Origin: Pseudoalteromonas sp. S16_S37
GTDB taxonomy: Bacteria; Pseudomonadota; Gammaproteobacteria; Enterobacterales; Alteromonadaceae
Direction of reading: 5' to 3'
Assembly (NCBI RefSeq): GCF_014694405.1
Contig: NZ_JAAUWV010000026.1
Coordinates: 1-55,421, forward strand
DNA length: 55,421 nucleotides
The position numbers were made by a program, and so were the translations under genes. This document shows, in pieces, positions 8,701-17,391 of the stretch (positions within the stretch are counted from its first letter, which is position 1; every line of letters begins with the position of its first letter). A model generated the notes under the pieces. The model was not told where the DNA came from. It did no database searches and worked only from the letters and a program-made list of their open reading frames with translations.

Positions 8701-9544
8701 TTAACGCCAAACAAACTTGCTGCAATAGCTGCTCATCAAAGCTTTTGCGGATAAAAAAATGCTCATATACGCTCAACAGTAATGTTCTATGTTGGTATTT
8801 TTCGGGCGTGTTTTGTACGCTTTTGTCACTGCTGGCTGTTAGCTCTAACCAGCTAATAAAGTGCGTTAAATGTGGAACTGATAATAGCGCGAGTAACTTG
8901 TTTAAGCGTGTATGCGTATGGCTTGGGTAAAGTGGTGCTAGCAGCTCAAATAATACCCCGCTCTCATGCCTAAACAAATTAACCAGTTGCACTCGCAACA
9001 TAGGCCAGTTGGGCAGATTTTGTAACGCTATAAGCGCATTTTGCTGTTTTTTAAATGCTTCAGTTATCTGGCGTTTAAGCTCCAGCCTGAGAGTGGCTTT
9101 TGCCATCACTGTGGGGGATTGTTCTGCCAGTAAATTAGCCAACAAGCGCTGCACTTCTAAAGTAAGATGCGCACGACCTTGGCGCTTGAGTGCGTCACTT
9201 ACCGAATACTGACTTTGCGCTTTATGTGCTTGTTTTGCTTGCGCCAACTGTTTTTCAAGCACTTGCTTTAATTGCGGATATAAGTAAGTTTTAAACGCTG
9301 AATATGGGTCACGCTGCACTTGCTGCCAATCAATTTGCGCAAGGTCAATGTCGATATCTGGCAACTTCAGGGTATCAATTGCCGACTCATATGACTCAAA
9401 TTCAGACCAATCCATTTGCGACAAGCCACGCATAATCCACTGAGCAAACTGAGTTTCTAAGTCTGCTAGGCTGGTGTTGGTGGCTTGCAAGGTTGATTTA
9501 GGGGCCTGGATCTGGGCCCCTATTTGTTTAATAACAAGTTTCAT
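5738..9544 (-). CDS. eCIS tape measure protein (Afp14-like, CIS_TMP family)
   Basis: This protein sets the length of the tube and sheath. It has 1268 residues, mostly Gln/Leu/Ala-rich helix and coiled coil, with a low-complexity NAR repeat near residues 512-533. The last 170 residues carry the conserved CIS tape-measure end: DVGLVILWPFLPTLFNKL, RQAHAVLCYIANIDP, LLGLPLD, a W.ILKG motif, and the final LPWGLGMVQLPWL...IEWKYGF. In Afp and PVC the equivalent gene also lies downstream of the baseplate genes. It starts only two bases after the fibre gene, so the two are translationally coupled. The family assignment rests mainly on the C-terminal block, which is very characteristic. Confidence 0.9.
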   Translation of the reverse strand: MKLVIKQIGAQIQAPKSTLQATNTSLADLETQFAQWIMRGLSQMDWSEFESYESAIDTLKLPDIDIDLAQIDWQQVQRDPYSAFKTYLYPQLKQVLEKQLAQAKQAHKAQSQYSVSDALKRQGRAHLTLEVQRLLANLLAEQSPTVMAKATLRLELKRQITEAFKKQQNALIALQNLPNWPMLRVQLVNLFRHESGVLFELLAPLYPSHTHTRLNKLLALLSVPHLTHFISWLELTASSDKSVQNTPEKYQHRTLLLSVYEHFFIRKSFDEQLLQQVCLALTWPNHRQAISMWCAVELAQSTPSNVAHLKRIVRQAAAQSDLAIELVNKAAHSTSNRSLISASTSQLPVFGQNHDIEKPSTNNTKRALLRTTLTQIMSLLRLLSSDNTLPNQQVKSWMTLQTIRAGQTLLTAQLTNQLTQLSKALSRCWQARTPEAILAQVDALLSTIRAQQAKNSPYTVSQFSLLKLYYLLSQLSDVPAVLLQVSADTQNTQTFTEQQVSSWLDKVSTWCARQNAQQNARQNARLNARLNARQQQALQDKSHPMFAAGIAPRDLVGVLTALKKQLAEQQKAALLPHQHSALQGCVLGIQALLKSLPIQAYSNTWLRIHSIEHWTELDRVLDNLLAHCEQQKNNPEVDSQAKAITLNERQIEHTFSLQITTLYDQLVLRLQDMLQQFASQALTSSSSITQSERAPFVQCAQRAAQIAIFAQTLHNNYSGGIGRLFAFVSTQKMCFIHELSQLPAGEALQGTQGLTLRKLLVEQIQALQAISKQITQTVPHIARSYSSPDAWLMPLIDVACEQVSVESSTVLSSLSAYKHAQLNEQVSDNVTVLQLASLPAELVSLHGKGAAKPNAYVSQQRENLSHEFTDKRLVTEAVNSQSIALQNASELPKQIEGKPELAQDLARHNVVEQRVALDDEAEHTQAKQPHLQQQGNSEHHVTTLLKPQVNQQPETALETHLAVNLGEPLPTQVLACEKNGGTNKVHGTLAPQQAERTGVNAQPNTLLQALMNVQNSAQAHQLLAEIEKNIATEKQAAMTADEQTQLQNAMSQSRSRLQKLRKTTLVKADKNLIHKTMAQVKAQLEQLQQQSEQAASPITFDVGLVILWPFLPTLFNKLSLLHSDEHEHRGLFINDQAHRQAHAVLCYIANIDPLIEVSHTANALLGLPLDMEIDDVIELDDKTIAAVDYMLHALVSRWEILKGMPVDEFVRLFIVREGQVEQTDTGYHISAETMPQDVLMAKLPWGLGMVQLPWLEQTLLHIEWKYGF
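7946..8010. repeat. In-frame 12-bp tandem repeat inside the tape measure gene
   Basis: Units of CCGAGCATTCAG or CCGAGCATTCTG, with one CTGAGCATTCTG variant, occur in tandem about five times. On the coding strand they specify repeating (Q/L)NAR tetrapeptides, residues about 512-533. The near-identity of the units suggests recent slippage. Confidence 0.9.
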
Positions 9545-9546
9545 AG

Positions 9547-12500
9547 CTAGATGTGGTCATGACGCCAAGGTTGCGTACCACACATTACTGGCGCATCTAA
9601 ATATAGCGCATGCCACAAGTAATCATGTTGTGTGTGCGTGTCATCGGGATTATCACAACCTGAACTATAGATATGATGACCAACATCACCTTGTGCACGG
9701 TTGTCGCGCCAATGTCCTTGTGCCATTAAACTCTGACACTTGTAGGCACCACCACCATACATCAAGGCAATATTCGCTTTTGCAACTACTTGACAGTCAT
9801 CACAATAAGCAACCCCACCGCCATATTCAGCGCGACACATAGACACGTTTAGGATTGACTCTGTCACCCCAAATACGCCGCCTCCTTGACGCGTGGCCCT
9901 ACAATTTTTGATATTGTTTGCTTCAATGCAACTCACTTCAGCTTCACCATAAAGCGCGCCACCATCGCCATTCACATGATGATTCTCAATCACACAGTTA
10001 AGCTTGGCGCTTTGCACATAGCGTAAATGGAATGCACCACCGTTACCCTCGTAAACGCCACCATTAATCAGCGAGCCATCAAAAGTGAAACCGCGCATTT
10101 CTACGCTTTTCACTAAGGCATCGCTTTGTCCGTGAATAAGGAAGCGACAACCCGCATGCTCTTTAACAATACGCGTTTCGCGTTCATTAAAGCCGATAAT
10201 GCTCACATTGGAGCCAATGCGTACTGGTTGCTTTAATTTATACGCACGGTTCATTTGCGGGTGGCACATGTGAGGCATCAGCAAAATGGTCACATTCGAT
10301 AGTATTTCGCGGCTCATCACCTCATCAAATTCTAATTGGTTTTGTACCAGTAAAACCTTGTTGTTTTGTGCCAGCGTCCAACAATGGGCATCCACGTAGG
10401 CTTTTACTGCCGCCTGTGTGGCCAGCGCTTGATCTGAAGCAAGCTCACCACCTAGTTCAACATCCGTTGATACATGTGAAATAGCCTGACTGTCATTAAG
10501 CATCAAAGAGTGTGCGCTCAATGCTCCTTGAACCGCAAAATCTCCTTGTGCCACAGCGCCACCGGCCAGTGTCAAGCCTTGGTCAACCACCAGCATATTA
10601 CGTACGCGTACATCCCCCGCCACATCTAGTTTGTGGCTAGGTAGTTGTGTGCCAATGCCCACCTCACCTCTAGAGGTAATATGCAGTGCGTCGGACTCTG
10701 GGGTCGTGATATTCAATGGTGCAGCATGTTGACTTGAGTCGAGTGTAATTGCATGTTCGCCCACCTCACCCACTATCTGTACCGCTTTGGCGCTCACTTC
10801 GTGAGCCGTTTGTAGTGAGCTTAAAAACTCAACTTGCCCATGCACAGTAACATCATTTTTAAAGGTAGCCGCAGGGCAAATCGAAACTTGAGAACCAAGC
10901 TCAATACCTTCTACATTCAACCCTCCTTGCAAGGTGGTTTGCTTGGCCACCACTAAGTCGTCACGTAACAGCGTTCGTTTTTGTACTGATAATTCATCGT
11001 TCATGCGCACCGACGCTTGGAAGGTACTGTCGCTTTGCACCTCAACTTGGCGATTAAATGTGGCATTACCCTCCACCGTTAACGTGTCTTTTAACAAGGC
11101 GTCATCGTGTACGGTTAAATCCGAGCGCAGCTCTACATCACCAAAAATTTTTGCGCCATCAAAACATTCCAAACGACCAGAGCCACGCAGTACGCCATCT
11201 AGCTCAATGTCGCCTCTAAACACCGCATTGCCATTAATGTCTAGCGCTTCACGAGGTGAGTCGGTTTGCACACCCAGTTTACCGTCTTCAATCACGATGG
11301 GTTTTTCGCCTTGATGATAAACCGCAAAAGCTTTGGCAAAGTGGTTTTGGTCAATGGCCACTTGCGCAACCCCAGCAGGCATGCCTGTAGACTCACTATC
11401 CATAACGCTGCTAAACGGTAAACCAAAACGTGCTTCACCAGCCAACTCAGCGTTACCATGCACATTAATGTTACTTCTAAAGCTGGCGTACTCATCAACG
11501 TGTAAGCTTTCATCAACTTCTAAGCGGCCTTTGATCTGCACGTCTTTTCTAAATTGGCTATCTTCGGCCACATCCAGCGCATAGTCTGGACGCTCAACGC
11601 CTAAACCTAAGCGACCATCGTTAAACACTAAGCCAACTTGACCACCTTGACGTTCAATCAATAAGCCTTGCTTGCCTTGCTCTTGAATATGTACGCGTGC
11701 ATTGGCAAGCCTATCCGATAAATTTAAGTCGCCATCAATATCCACATGGCTATCAAATTGTGCTCTGCCCTCGACTTGCAGCGAGTTACCCTCTTGTAAT
11801 TGCGCAATTTTAACGCCATCGTTCGCGTTTACTCGGCCATTAATGGTAAGAGTGTTATCAATCATGGTTTGACCTTCAACCGTCAACCCTTCATTTAAAT
11901 GCGTTTCACCATTGGTTACCGTTAAGCCATTATGTAAGTCAACACTGTCGGTCACCGACAATGTGCCATCTAAGCTGCTATTGCCTGTGACGCTCAGTGC
12001 ATCTTTGGCAAATTCAGCACTGTTGTTAGTGACACTAATACTTACACCATCTTCAATTGTCGTTGCGCCTTGCACATTCAGCGCATTGTTTAAGTGCGTG
12101 TCGCCATCCACGGTTAACGTTAACTCACGCCCTTCGATGTGCACTTCACCATTGATGTGTGCTTTACCAGTCAGGGCAAAGTTTACATCCGTTTCTGGCT
12201 GGGCTTGGTTAATCGTCAGTTGCCCCGCGGCGATATGTGTTGTCTTAGTTTTTTGTGGATCGCTAATGTTTAACACAGGCGCATCACTATGCTGTGTCAC
12301 ATGTACCTGCGAGTCACCAACGTAGATGATCTGTTGCTCACCTTCGTTATAAGCCGCAAAACTGCCAATGACCTTGTGACTTCCCCAGCATGCGCTCTCA
12401 CCAAACACTTGAAACGGCGTAGCAAAATCAGCTTGGCCTATCGTGACCTTCATGTCTTTAATGCTGAACAAACTATTGTCGGCATGAGTGATGTTCATAT

Positions 12501-14517
12501 CGCCAGAGATCTCAACGGGACCCGTCATGAGTGCTTCACAAGCCACATGAAACGGTTTTAGAGGCTCTGGCGCAAAGATACCCAATTTGTCGGCTTTAGT
12601 AGTAATGATGGGTTTAATGCCCTGACCATCAAAATGCCCTACTTCAAAACCGCTGTTATTGGCCAAATCACTCAACACAGCCAACTTGGCACTCGGCTGC
12701 CAAGGCGATAATTCAACCGCAGATGCAATATGAAGATGTTTGCTCACATCGGCTTGCTCAAGCTGTGCATGATAAGAGATAGCCAGCTCTGGCGCGCTCA
12801 CTTTGCCCGCAACATTAACAGGCACTGACATTGCCGTTGAGCCAACTTGCACACCTTGCTTTTTCACTCTCAAAAGCGTGTGATCTTCGTAGTCTTTAAT
12901 CAGCAGTGCCGACTCATCTTCCCCATTTGTTTTAACCGCCACTTTTGCCGCTAGCGACTCACCCAGTTGACCAATGTTGATGCCTTGCGCGATATAAGCG
13001 CTTTGTGCGTTCAATGCCGTTTGTGTTGAGATATCTTCACTGGCGCTGATATTTTTAAACTGCGCGCTGTCTTTTACCGTCATTGTGGTGTTGATAAGCG
13101 CGCCTGTAACGCTGTCTTGCTCACTCACGCCCGACTGAGTATCGCCGACCCATAACTTTTGCGTTGTGGTTTTTTGCGCAACGGTCGCATTGTTGTTAAC
13201 GGTTAATGTGTCCGTTGTTGTTTGACCTGCAGTTAAAGCGTTTGCAACAGAGGCGCTATCGCTCACTAGATGAGTCTGTACCGTCAGGTTGTTGGTTGTT
13301 GTATTACCTGCTACGAATAAGTCATCTTTAATCGCTGTTTGTTGGTAAACAGTCACCTTTGACTCACCTTGCATAGGGGCATCTGTCACTTTAACAAAAG
13401 CGGCTGTATCGGTTGCAACATGTAACAATGACGAGCCAGCTTCACCCTGTACATCTAATTTGGCTGAAGCCGTATGTTTACCCAGTGCAAGTTGCCCAGC
13501 AATTGCCACCGACTCAGATACACTGACATTGCCTTGAAAGTGGCTGTTATCTAAATTATTCAGTTGCACATAATGACTACTTGTTAAGTCACCAATCAGC
13601 GCAGTGCCATCAACCTGAAAGTCAGCTTGAATATTTGTTGTGCCAACGCCCACTTTGCCTTCAGAATTGATATAAAAAGGAGTTGTGTCATTGTTGTGAT
13701 CGTCAACGCGCAGTAACGCGTCCATATCACTACTGGTTTTAGAAATATGTAATTTAGCTCGGGTGCTTTGCGCATCAATGCCAACACCCAACGCATCGCG
13801 CGCTTCTAAATGCTCAGTAAATATGGCGCTGCGACCATTGAGCTTATCGTTAAGGGTTGTGTCTGCTGCAACCGTTAGAGTCTGTACATGAGTATCAGCT
13901 AAAGAGGCCGTTGCTGAGACGCTCAAATTGGCCGTCTCTACGGTGTTTATGACGTTCAGTGTGCCTTCAATACCTGCATCACCAAATACACTCACCCTAG
14001 GTTGACCATTACCATCAAGTTCCGCACGCATCACCTCTAGCTCGCCACCAGATACCGACAGAGCTTGTGTCTGTACTTGCGCTGTACTTAACTGTGTGTT
14101 GGCAATAACGTTATCGGCTTGCAGCGTATTGGCTACTGTGACTTTTTTCTCGCTATTCGACACAGTTAATACATCGTCAAATACCGCCATGGTATCGCTG
14201 TCGATACTAAGCGTGTTTGCTTCGCCTTGCGTCATACTCAATTGTGCAGGGGTCAGTCTTAACTGCTCATCAGCTTGAGCGTCCGAGCGAACTGTCACAG
14301 CGGATGAAACTTCAACTTCAGCTTGCCCATCTTGCTCAACCACCTTAATGGGATCATCCACTTGGTTAAAGCTCGAGCGGATCATGGCTTCAAAATCATC
14401 ACCTGTCGGCGTTTTTAAATCATCAAACTTTTCAATCAGTGATTGACGACCTTCTTTTTCGACCAATGTGGTCGCTTGTGCAGATAGCGTAGCTTCTTGC
14501 TCATTTAGTGTGTTCAT
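9547..14517 (-). CDS. Giant beta-solenoid fibre protein of the eCIS
   Basis: A 1656-residue protein. Residues 1-60 hold a helical attachment segment (LIEKFDDLKTPTGDDFEAMI) also present in two other fibre proteins of this cluster. Residues about 100-1330 are repeats of 15-25 residues with alternating hydrophobic positions, of the type LTVEGNATFNRQVEVQ, interrupted by fibre motifs such as VGIGT..P..KLDV. Residues about 1400-1620 form a parallel beta-helix rich in GGG and GGA turns and carry about a dozen cysteines. No signal peptide is seen. It lies between a baseplate gene and the tape measure, where Afp has its fibre gene afp13. I infer a long particle-attached fibre with a disulfide- or metal-stabilised tip that recognises the target surface. 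Confidence 0.8.
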   Translation of the reverse strand: MNTLNEQEATLSAQATTLVEKEGRQSLIEKFDDLKTPTGDDFEAMIRSSFNQVDDPIKVVEQDGQAEVEVSSAVTVRSDAQADEQLRLTPAQLSMTQGEANTLSIDSDTMAVFDDVLTVSNSEKKVTVANTLQADNVIANTQLSTAQVQTQALSVSGGELEVMRAELDGNGQPRVSVFGDAGIEGTLNVINTVETANLSVSATASLADTHVQTLTVAADTTLNDKLNGRSAIFTEHLEARDALGVGIDAQSTRAKLHISKTSSDMDALLRVDDHNNDTTPFYINSEGKVGVGTTNIQADFQVDGTALIGDLTSSHYVQLNNLDNSHFQGNVSVSESVAIAGQLALGKHTASAKLDVQGEAGSSLLHVATDTAAFVKVTDAPMQGESKVTVYQQTAIKDDLFVAGNTTTNNLTVQTHLVSDSASVANALTAGQTTTDTLTVNNNATVAQKTTTQKLWVGDTQSGVSEQDSVTGALINTTMTVKDSAQFKNISASEDISTQTALNAQSAYIAQGINIGQLGESLAAKVAVKTNGEDESALLIKDYEDHTLLRVKKQGVQVGSTAMSVPVNVAGKVSAPELAISYHAQLEQADVSKHLHIASAVELSPWQPSAKLAVLSDLANNSGFEVGHFDGQGIKPIITTKADKLGIFAPEPLKPFHVACEALMTGPVEISGDMNITHADNSLFSIKDMKVTIGQADFATPFQVFGESACWGSHKVIGSFAAYNEGEQQIIYVGDSQVHVTQHSDAPVLNISDPQKTKTTHIAAGQLTINQAQPETDVNFALTGKAHINGEVHIEGRELTLTVDGDTHLNNALNVQGATTIEDGVSISVTNNSAEFAKDALSVTGNSSLDGTLSVTDSVDLHNGLTVTNGETHLNEGLTVEGQTMIDNTLTINGRVNANDGVKIAQLQEGNSLQVEGRAQFDSHVDIDGDLNLSDRLANARVHIQEQGKQGLLIERQGGQVGLVFNDGRLGLGVERPDYALDVAEDSQFRKDVQIKGRLEVDESLHVDEYASFRSNINVHGNAELAGEARFGLPFSSVMDSESTGMPAGVAQVAIDQNHFAKAFAVYHQGEKPIVIEDGKLGVQTDSPREALDINGNAVFRGDIELDGVLRGSGRLECFDGAKIFGDVELRSDLTVHDDALLKDTLTVEGNATFNRQVEVQSDSTFQASVRMNDELSVQKRTLLRDDLVVAKQTTLQGGLNVEGIELGSQVSICPAATFKNDVTVHGQVEFLSSLQTAHEVSAKAVQIVGEVGEHAITLDSSQHAAPLNITTPESDALHITSRGEVGIGTQLPSHKLDVAGDVRVRNMLVVDQGLTLAGGAVAQGDFAVQGALSAHSLMLNDSQAISHVSTDVELGGELASDQALATQAAVKAYVDAHCWTLAQNNKVLLVQNQLEFDEVMSREILSNVTILLMPHMCHPQMNRAYKLKQPVRIGSNVSIIGFNERETRIVKEHAGCRFLIHGQSDALVKSVEMRGFTFDGSLINGGVYEGNGGAFHLRYVQSAKLNCVIENHHVNGDGGALYGEAEVSCIEANNIKNCRATRQGGGVFGVTESILNVSMCRAEYGGGVAYCDDCQVVAKANIALMYGGGAYKCQSLMAQGHWRDNRAQGDVGHHIYSSGCDNPDDTHTQHDYLWHALYLDAPVMCGTQPWRHDHI

Positions 14518-14531
14518 GGGTTATTCCTTGA

Positions 14532-17267
14532 TTAAATACGATTAGGCTTGCTGTAGGCAACGATAAATTTGGACTGCTCGGTCGCGCTTGGATTAATGGT
14601 TGAAATTGACACCGGATAGAGCGGTCTTAAATAGGCCAGCGGTGTGTAACCCACTGTGAGTCTTTGCGCGCGCTCAGCGTGATCAGAAATACTGGGGCGG
14701 CAAATATCGTCGATATAGTGTTGGGCACTTAGGTAAAAAATATCATCTGCACTAAAACCACTGGGAAAATGTGCAACATACTGGGCAATATTAGCCGCCA
14801 CACTTTGATAAATGGCGCTACTTGTTTGGCCATCAACAACAAATTCATGATCTGAGTCGTCTGTGCAATACTGGGCTAATAGGTTGACCATGGTCGCTTT
14901 AACCGTATCCCATTGATTACTTGGGCCCGCCTGATGGGTTAACAGCACAGTTGCTAATGGCCATTGCGGCCCTGAGTTTGGCTCAACTGGTATGGGGTAA
15001 GTAAAAAACGCCCCCAACAGTTTACTCAATTGCTGCTGAATGTCTGACAATGACTCACTTGGCTGCGTAAAGCGGACTTTTTGTGTTTGCGAAAAGTAGT
15101 TCAACCAGCCGTAGTAAAGGCGCTCAAACAAACTCATGGTTTCTCTATCGATCCACAAGCAATGCACAGGCATATGCAGCGGGGTCAGTTCTCGAATTTT
15201 ACGCTCAGTAAATTGACGAAACTCCCCTGAGGCAAAACGCGTCGTCCAATCTGGCAATACAAAGTACAAACTGCGACCAAGTTGCATACGCTGCATAGCC
15301 TCTAACTTGCCACCTTCTTGCGGCACGCACGCTTCGACTAAGCTACCTTCAACTAAATAAAAGCTCTCACGATTATAAATCGCCAACGGCATATGGGCCG
15401 GATGCGACAAACCCAATCGGCGCATAATACCTTTTGCCATTGAACTGCATTGGCTTTGCTGAATGTCATTGGCAAGATAGTCATAGCCTCGACAACGGTT
15501 TTCACCCAACATGCCAATTTCATTCAACAAACGACATTTGTCGATGTATTGGCGCAGTAACACCAGCCGCTCAAGTAACGATTCCTGTGGGCTTGGGTCT
15601 CGCTCATCCGCTAAGCTTGGCGTATAAAACGCAAAGACCGCTTTGTATTTCAGTAAATTGGCATCAACCGCGCGTTCAGCAAAACGGGCCAATAAATGCT
15701 GAGCGCTTTGATTCAGTCGTGTGAGTTGCGCAATAGAAAAATCACTTTCAAGACTGAGTTGCATACCTCGTTGCCAATAAGTCAAAGAGGTCGTATCTAA
15801 CAGATGTTCAATACCGCTGATACCGGTTAGCGCTTGGCTCAATTGCGTATGGGGTAAAGCACAGACTTGCTGCCAGAATGCGCTCACTTGATCTTCATTC
15901 AGTGATTCACTGGCAAGCATGCGATCTAGCAACTTACCTAAACCTTCAAATACGCTTGCTTGTGGCAAAGAAAGAATATCGGGCAGTACATCCAGTTGTT
16001 TGTGCTGATCTGCTAGTATTTGGTCGAATAGCTGCAAATAACCTTTAAATTGGAGGAGTTGTGCTTTTTGTTCGCTGTCGATACGGCCATCAAGCGTGTG
16101 CTCGGTAACGGCATATACCTGAGGCAACTCGTGCTGCAATGAGCGGTAGTCACTGAGCCCTAAATATTCACCACTTTGAAAGCTCGGTAACATGCTTGTT
16201 GTCGGTAACGCTGGTGGTAGGTTAAGTACCTGCAAAGCGCTGCGAATGGCGGCTTTTTCAAGCTCGGTTAATTGATAGGGTTGACCATCAATTAACAACG
16301 CTAATGCATCAAAAAAGTTAGGCTCATCAAAGCCCAACTGCGCGATATTAGCGATTTGTGGGTTGTCATCGCTGCCAAATTGAATTTGCCAAAATTCGTA
16401 GCCCTCTTGTGCGTTATAATTGCTACTGCCTTGCTCTGTTACAAAATGAAATGCATTAACTTGCTCAATGTGTTCATGCTCATGCAACACACTTAAAATG
16501 TTGGAGCTAAATAACCGCACACTGTAGGCCGACTTATTTAAATCTTTATCAAGTACAAAGCCATGTTGAGGCCTTGGGCCTTGGTAAATGTCATCAATTT
16601 TAAGGCCCATTTGTAACAGCTGCTGAGCGGAATATTTACTAACGTCTGGGGATATTTCTCTGCCAATCAGGGTGTAAATCTCCACCAGCAGAGCAACTAA
16701 ATCATCAACATGCTTCAGTGATAACGTCATGCCCACATTGACTTTGCTAATATCGTAGAACACCACATTACCAAGGGTGTGATTAACACACCGAGCCTTG
16801 GCAAAGGCGCGATTAAGCTGCTCAGTGACTGCCATTTTTTTGTTTTCATCTGGCGTGTACAGCAGCACCTTAAAATCGATAATATTAGTGCTCGCATCAA
16901 TGCTTTGGCGCGTGGCGACATGCACATTTTTAACGTCGGGTAAATCGAGAATAAGACGTCGATAGTCATCTGCTGTTACACAATGGCTGAACAGCACTTG
17001 CTCTGGCTCATAGAATTTTACGCTGCCGCTAGGACTTGCCTGTGCGAGTAGCTCTGGGACTGAGTAATCTAATTTATAACTAAGATCTGAAAGCACATAC
17101 ACTAACACTTCTAAGAGCGTCACACCGGGGTCAAAGCGGTTATGATCGGTCCACGTGTTTGGTGCAAATTGCTGTATTCGATCCATGCCTTGCTGACGGA
17201 GCTTTGCCAAATCTTGCCCAGTATTGCTTGGAGCCTGATTGACTATCTGCAGAACTTGATTGTCCAT
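14532..17267 (-). CDS. eCIS baseplate wedge protein (Afp12-like)
   Basis: A 911-residue protein in the position of Afp12/Pvc12. Its first 90 residues carry the marker of large wedge proteins, a Trp-Thr-Asp patch followed by FDPGVTLLEVLVYVLSDLSYKLDY, which is shared with baseplate J/T4 gp6-type proteins. The rest is long, mostly globular and poorly conserved. It begins after AGGAAAGTT and follows the Afp11-like gene by 124 bases on the same strand. It should form the outer iris of the baseplate that opens when the sheath contracts. The assignment is from the N-terminus, size and gene order. Confidence 0.85.
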   Translation of the reverse strand: MDNQVLQIVNQAPSNTGQDLAKLRQQGMDRIQQFAPNTWTDHNRFDPGVTLLEVLVYVLSDLSYKLDYSVPELLAQASPSGSVKFYEPEQVLFSHCVTADDYRRLILDLPDVKNVHVATRQSIDASTNIIDFKVLLYTPDENKKMAVTEQLNRAFAKARCVNHTLGNVVFYDISKVNVGMTLSLKHVDDLVALLVEIYTLIGREISPDVSKYSAQQLLQMGLKIDDIYQGPRPQHGFVLDKDLNKSAYSVRLFSSNILSVLHEHEHIEQVNAFHFVTEQGSSNYNAQEGYEFWQIQFGSDDNPQIANIAQLGFDEPNFFDALALLIDGQPYQLTELEKAAIRSALQVLNLPPALPTTSMLPSFQSGEYLGLSDYRSLQHELPQVYAVTEHTLDGRIDSEQKAQLLQFKGYLQLFDQILADQHKQLDVLPDILSLPQASVFEGLGKLLDRMLASESLNEDQVSAFWQQVCALPHTQLSQALTGISGIEHLLDTTSLTYWQRGMQLSLESDFSIAQLTRLNQSAQHLLARFAERAVDANLLKYKAVFAFYTPSLADERDPSPQESLLERLVLLRQYIDKCRLLNEIGMLGENRCRGYDYLANDIQQSQCSSMAKGIMRRLGLSHPAHMPLAIYNRESFYLVEGSLVEACVPQEGGKLEAMQRMQLGRSLYFVLPDWTTRFASGEFRQFTERKIRELTPLHMPVHCLWIDRETMSLFERLYYGWLNYFSQTQKVRFTQPSESLSDIQQQLSKLLGAFFTYPIPVEPNSGPQWPLATVLLTHQAGPSNQWDTVKATMVNLLAQYCTDDSDHEFVVDGQTSSAIYQSVAANIAQYVAHFPSGFSADDIFYLSAQHYIDDICRPSISDHAERAQRLTVGYTPLAYLRPLYPVSISTINPSATEQSKFIVAYSKPNRI

Positions 17268-17391
17268 AACTTTCCTGAATTTAAGGTCTTGAATAACGAC
17301 AAGACGCGCGCAGCGACAAGCTGTGAAATAAATCTCACAGCTTTTTTTAAAAGAGGCGGGTTTTGTCTATGGATAAAGCGCTGAAACGGGA

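Noticed and set aside
10934..12561. Several plus-strand ORFs of 80-140 codons within the giant fibre gene
   Set aside because: They lie antisense to a clearly coding repeat protein, lack ribosome sites and have Ser/Cys/Thr-rich shadow compositions.
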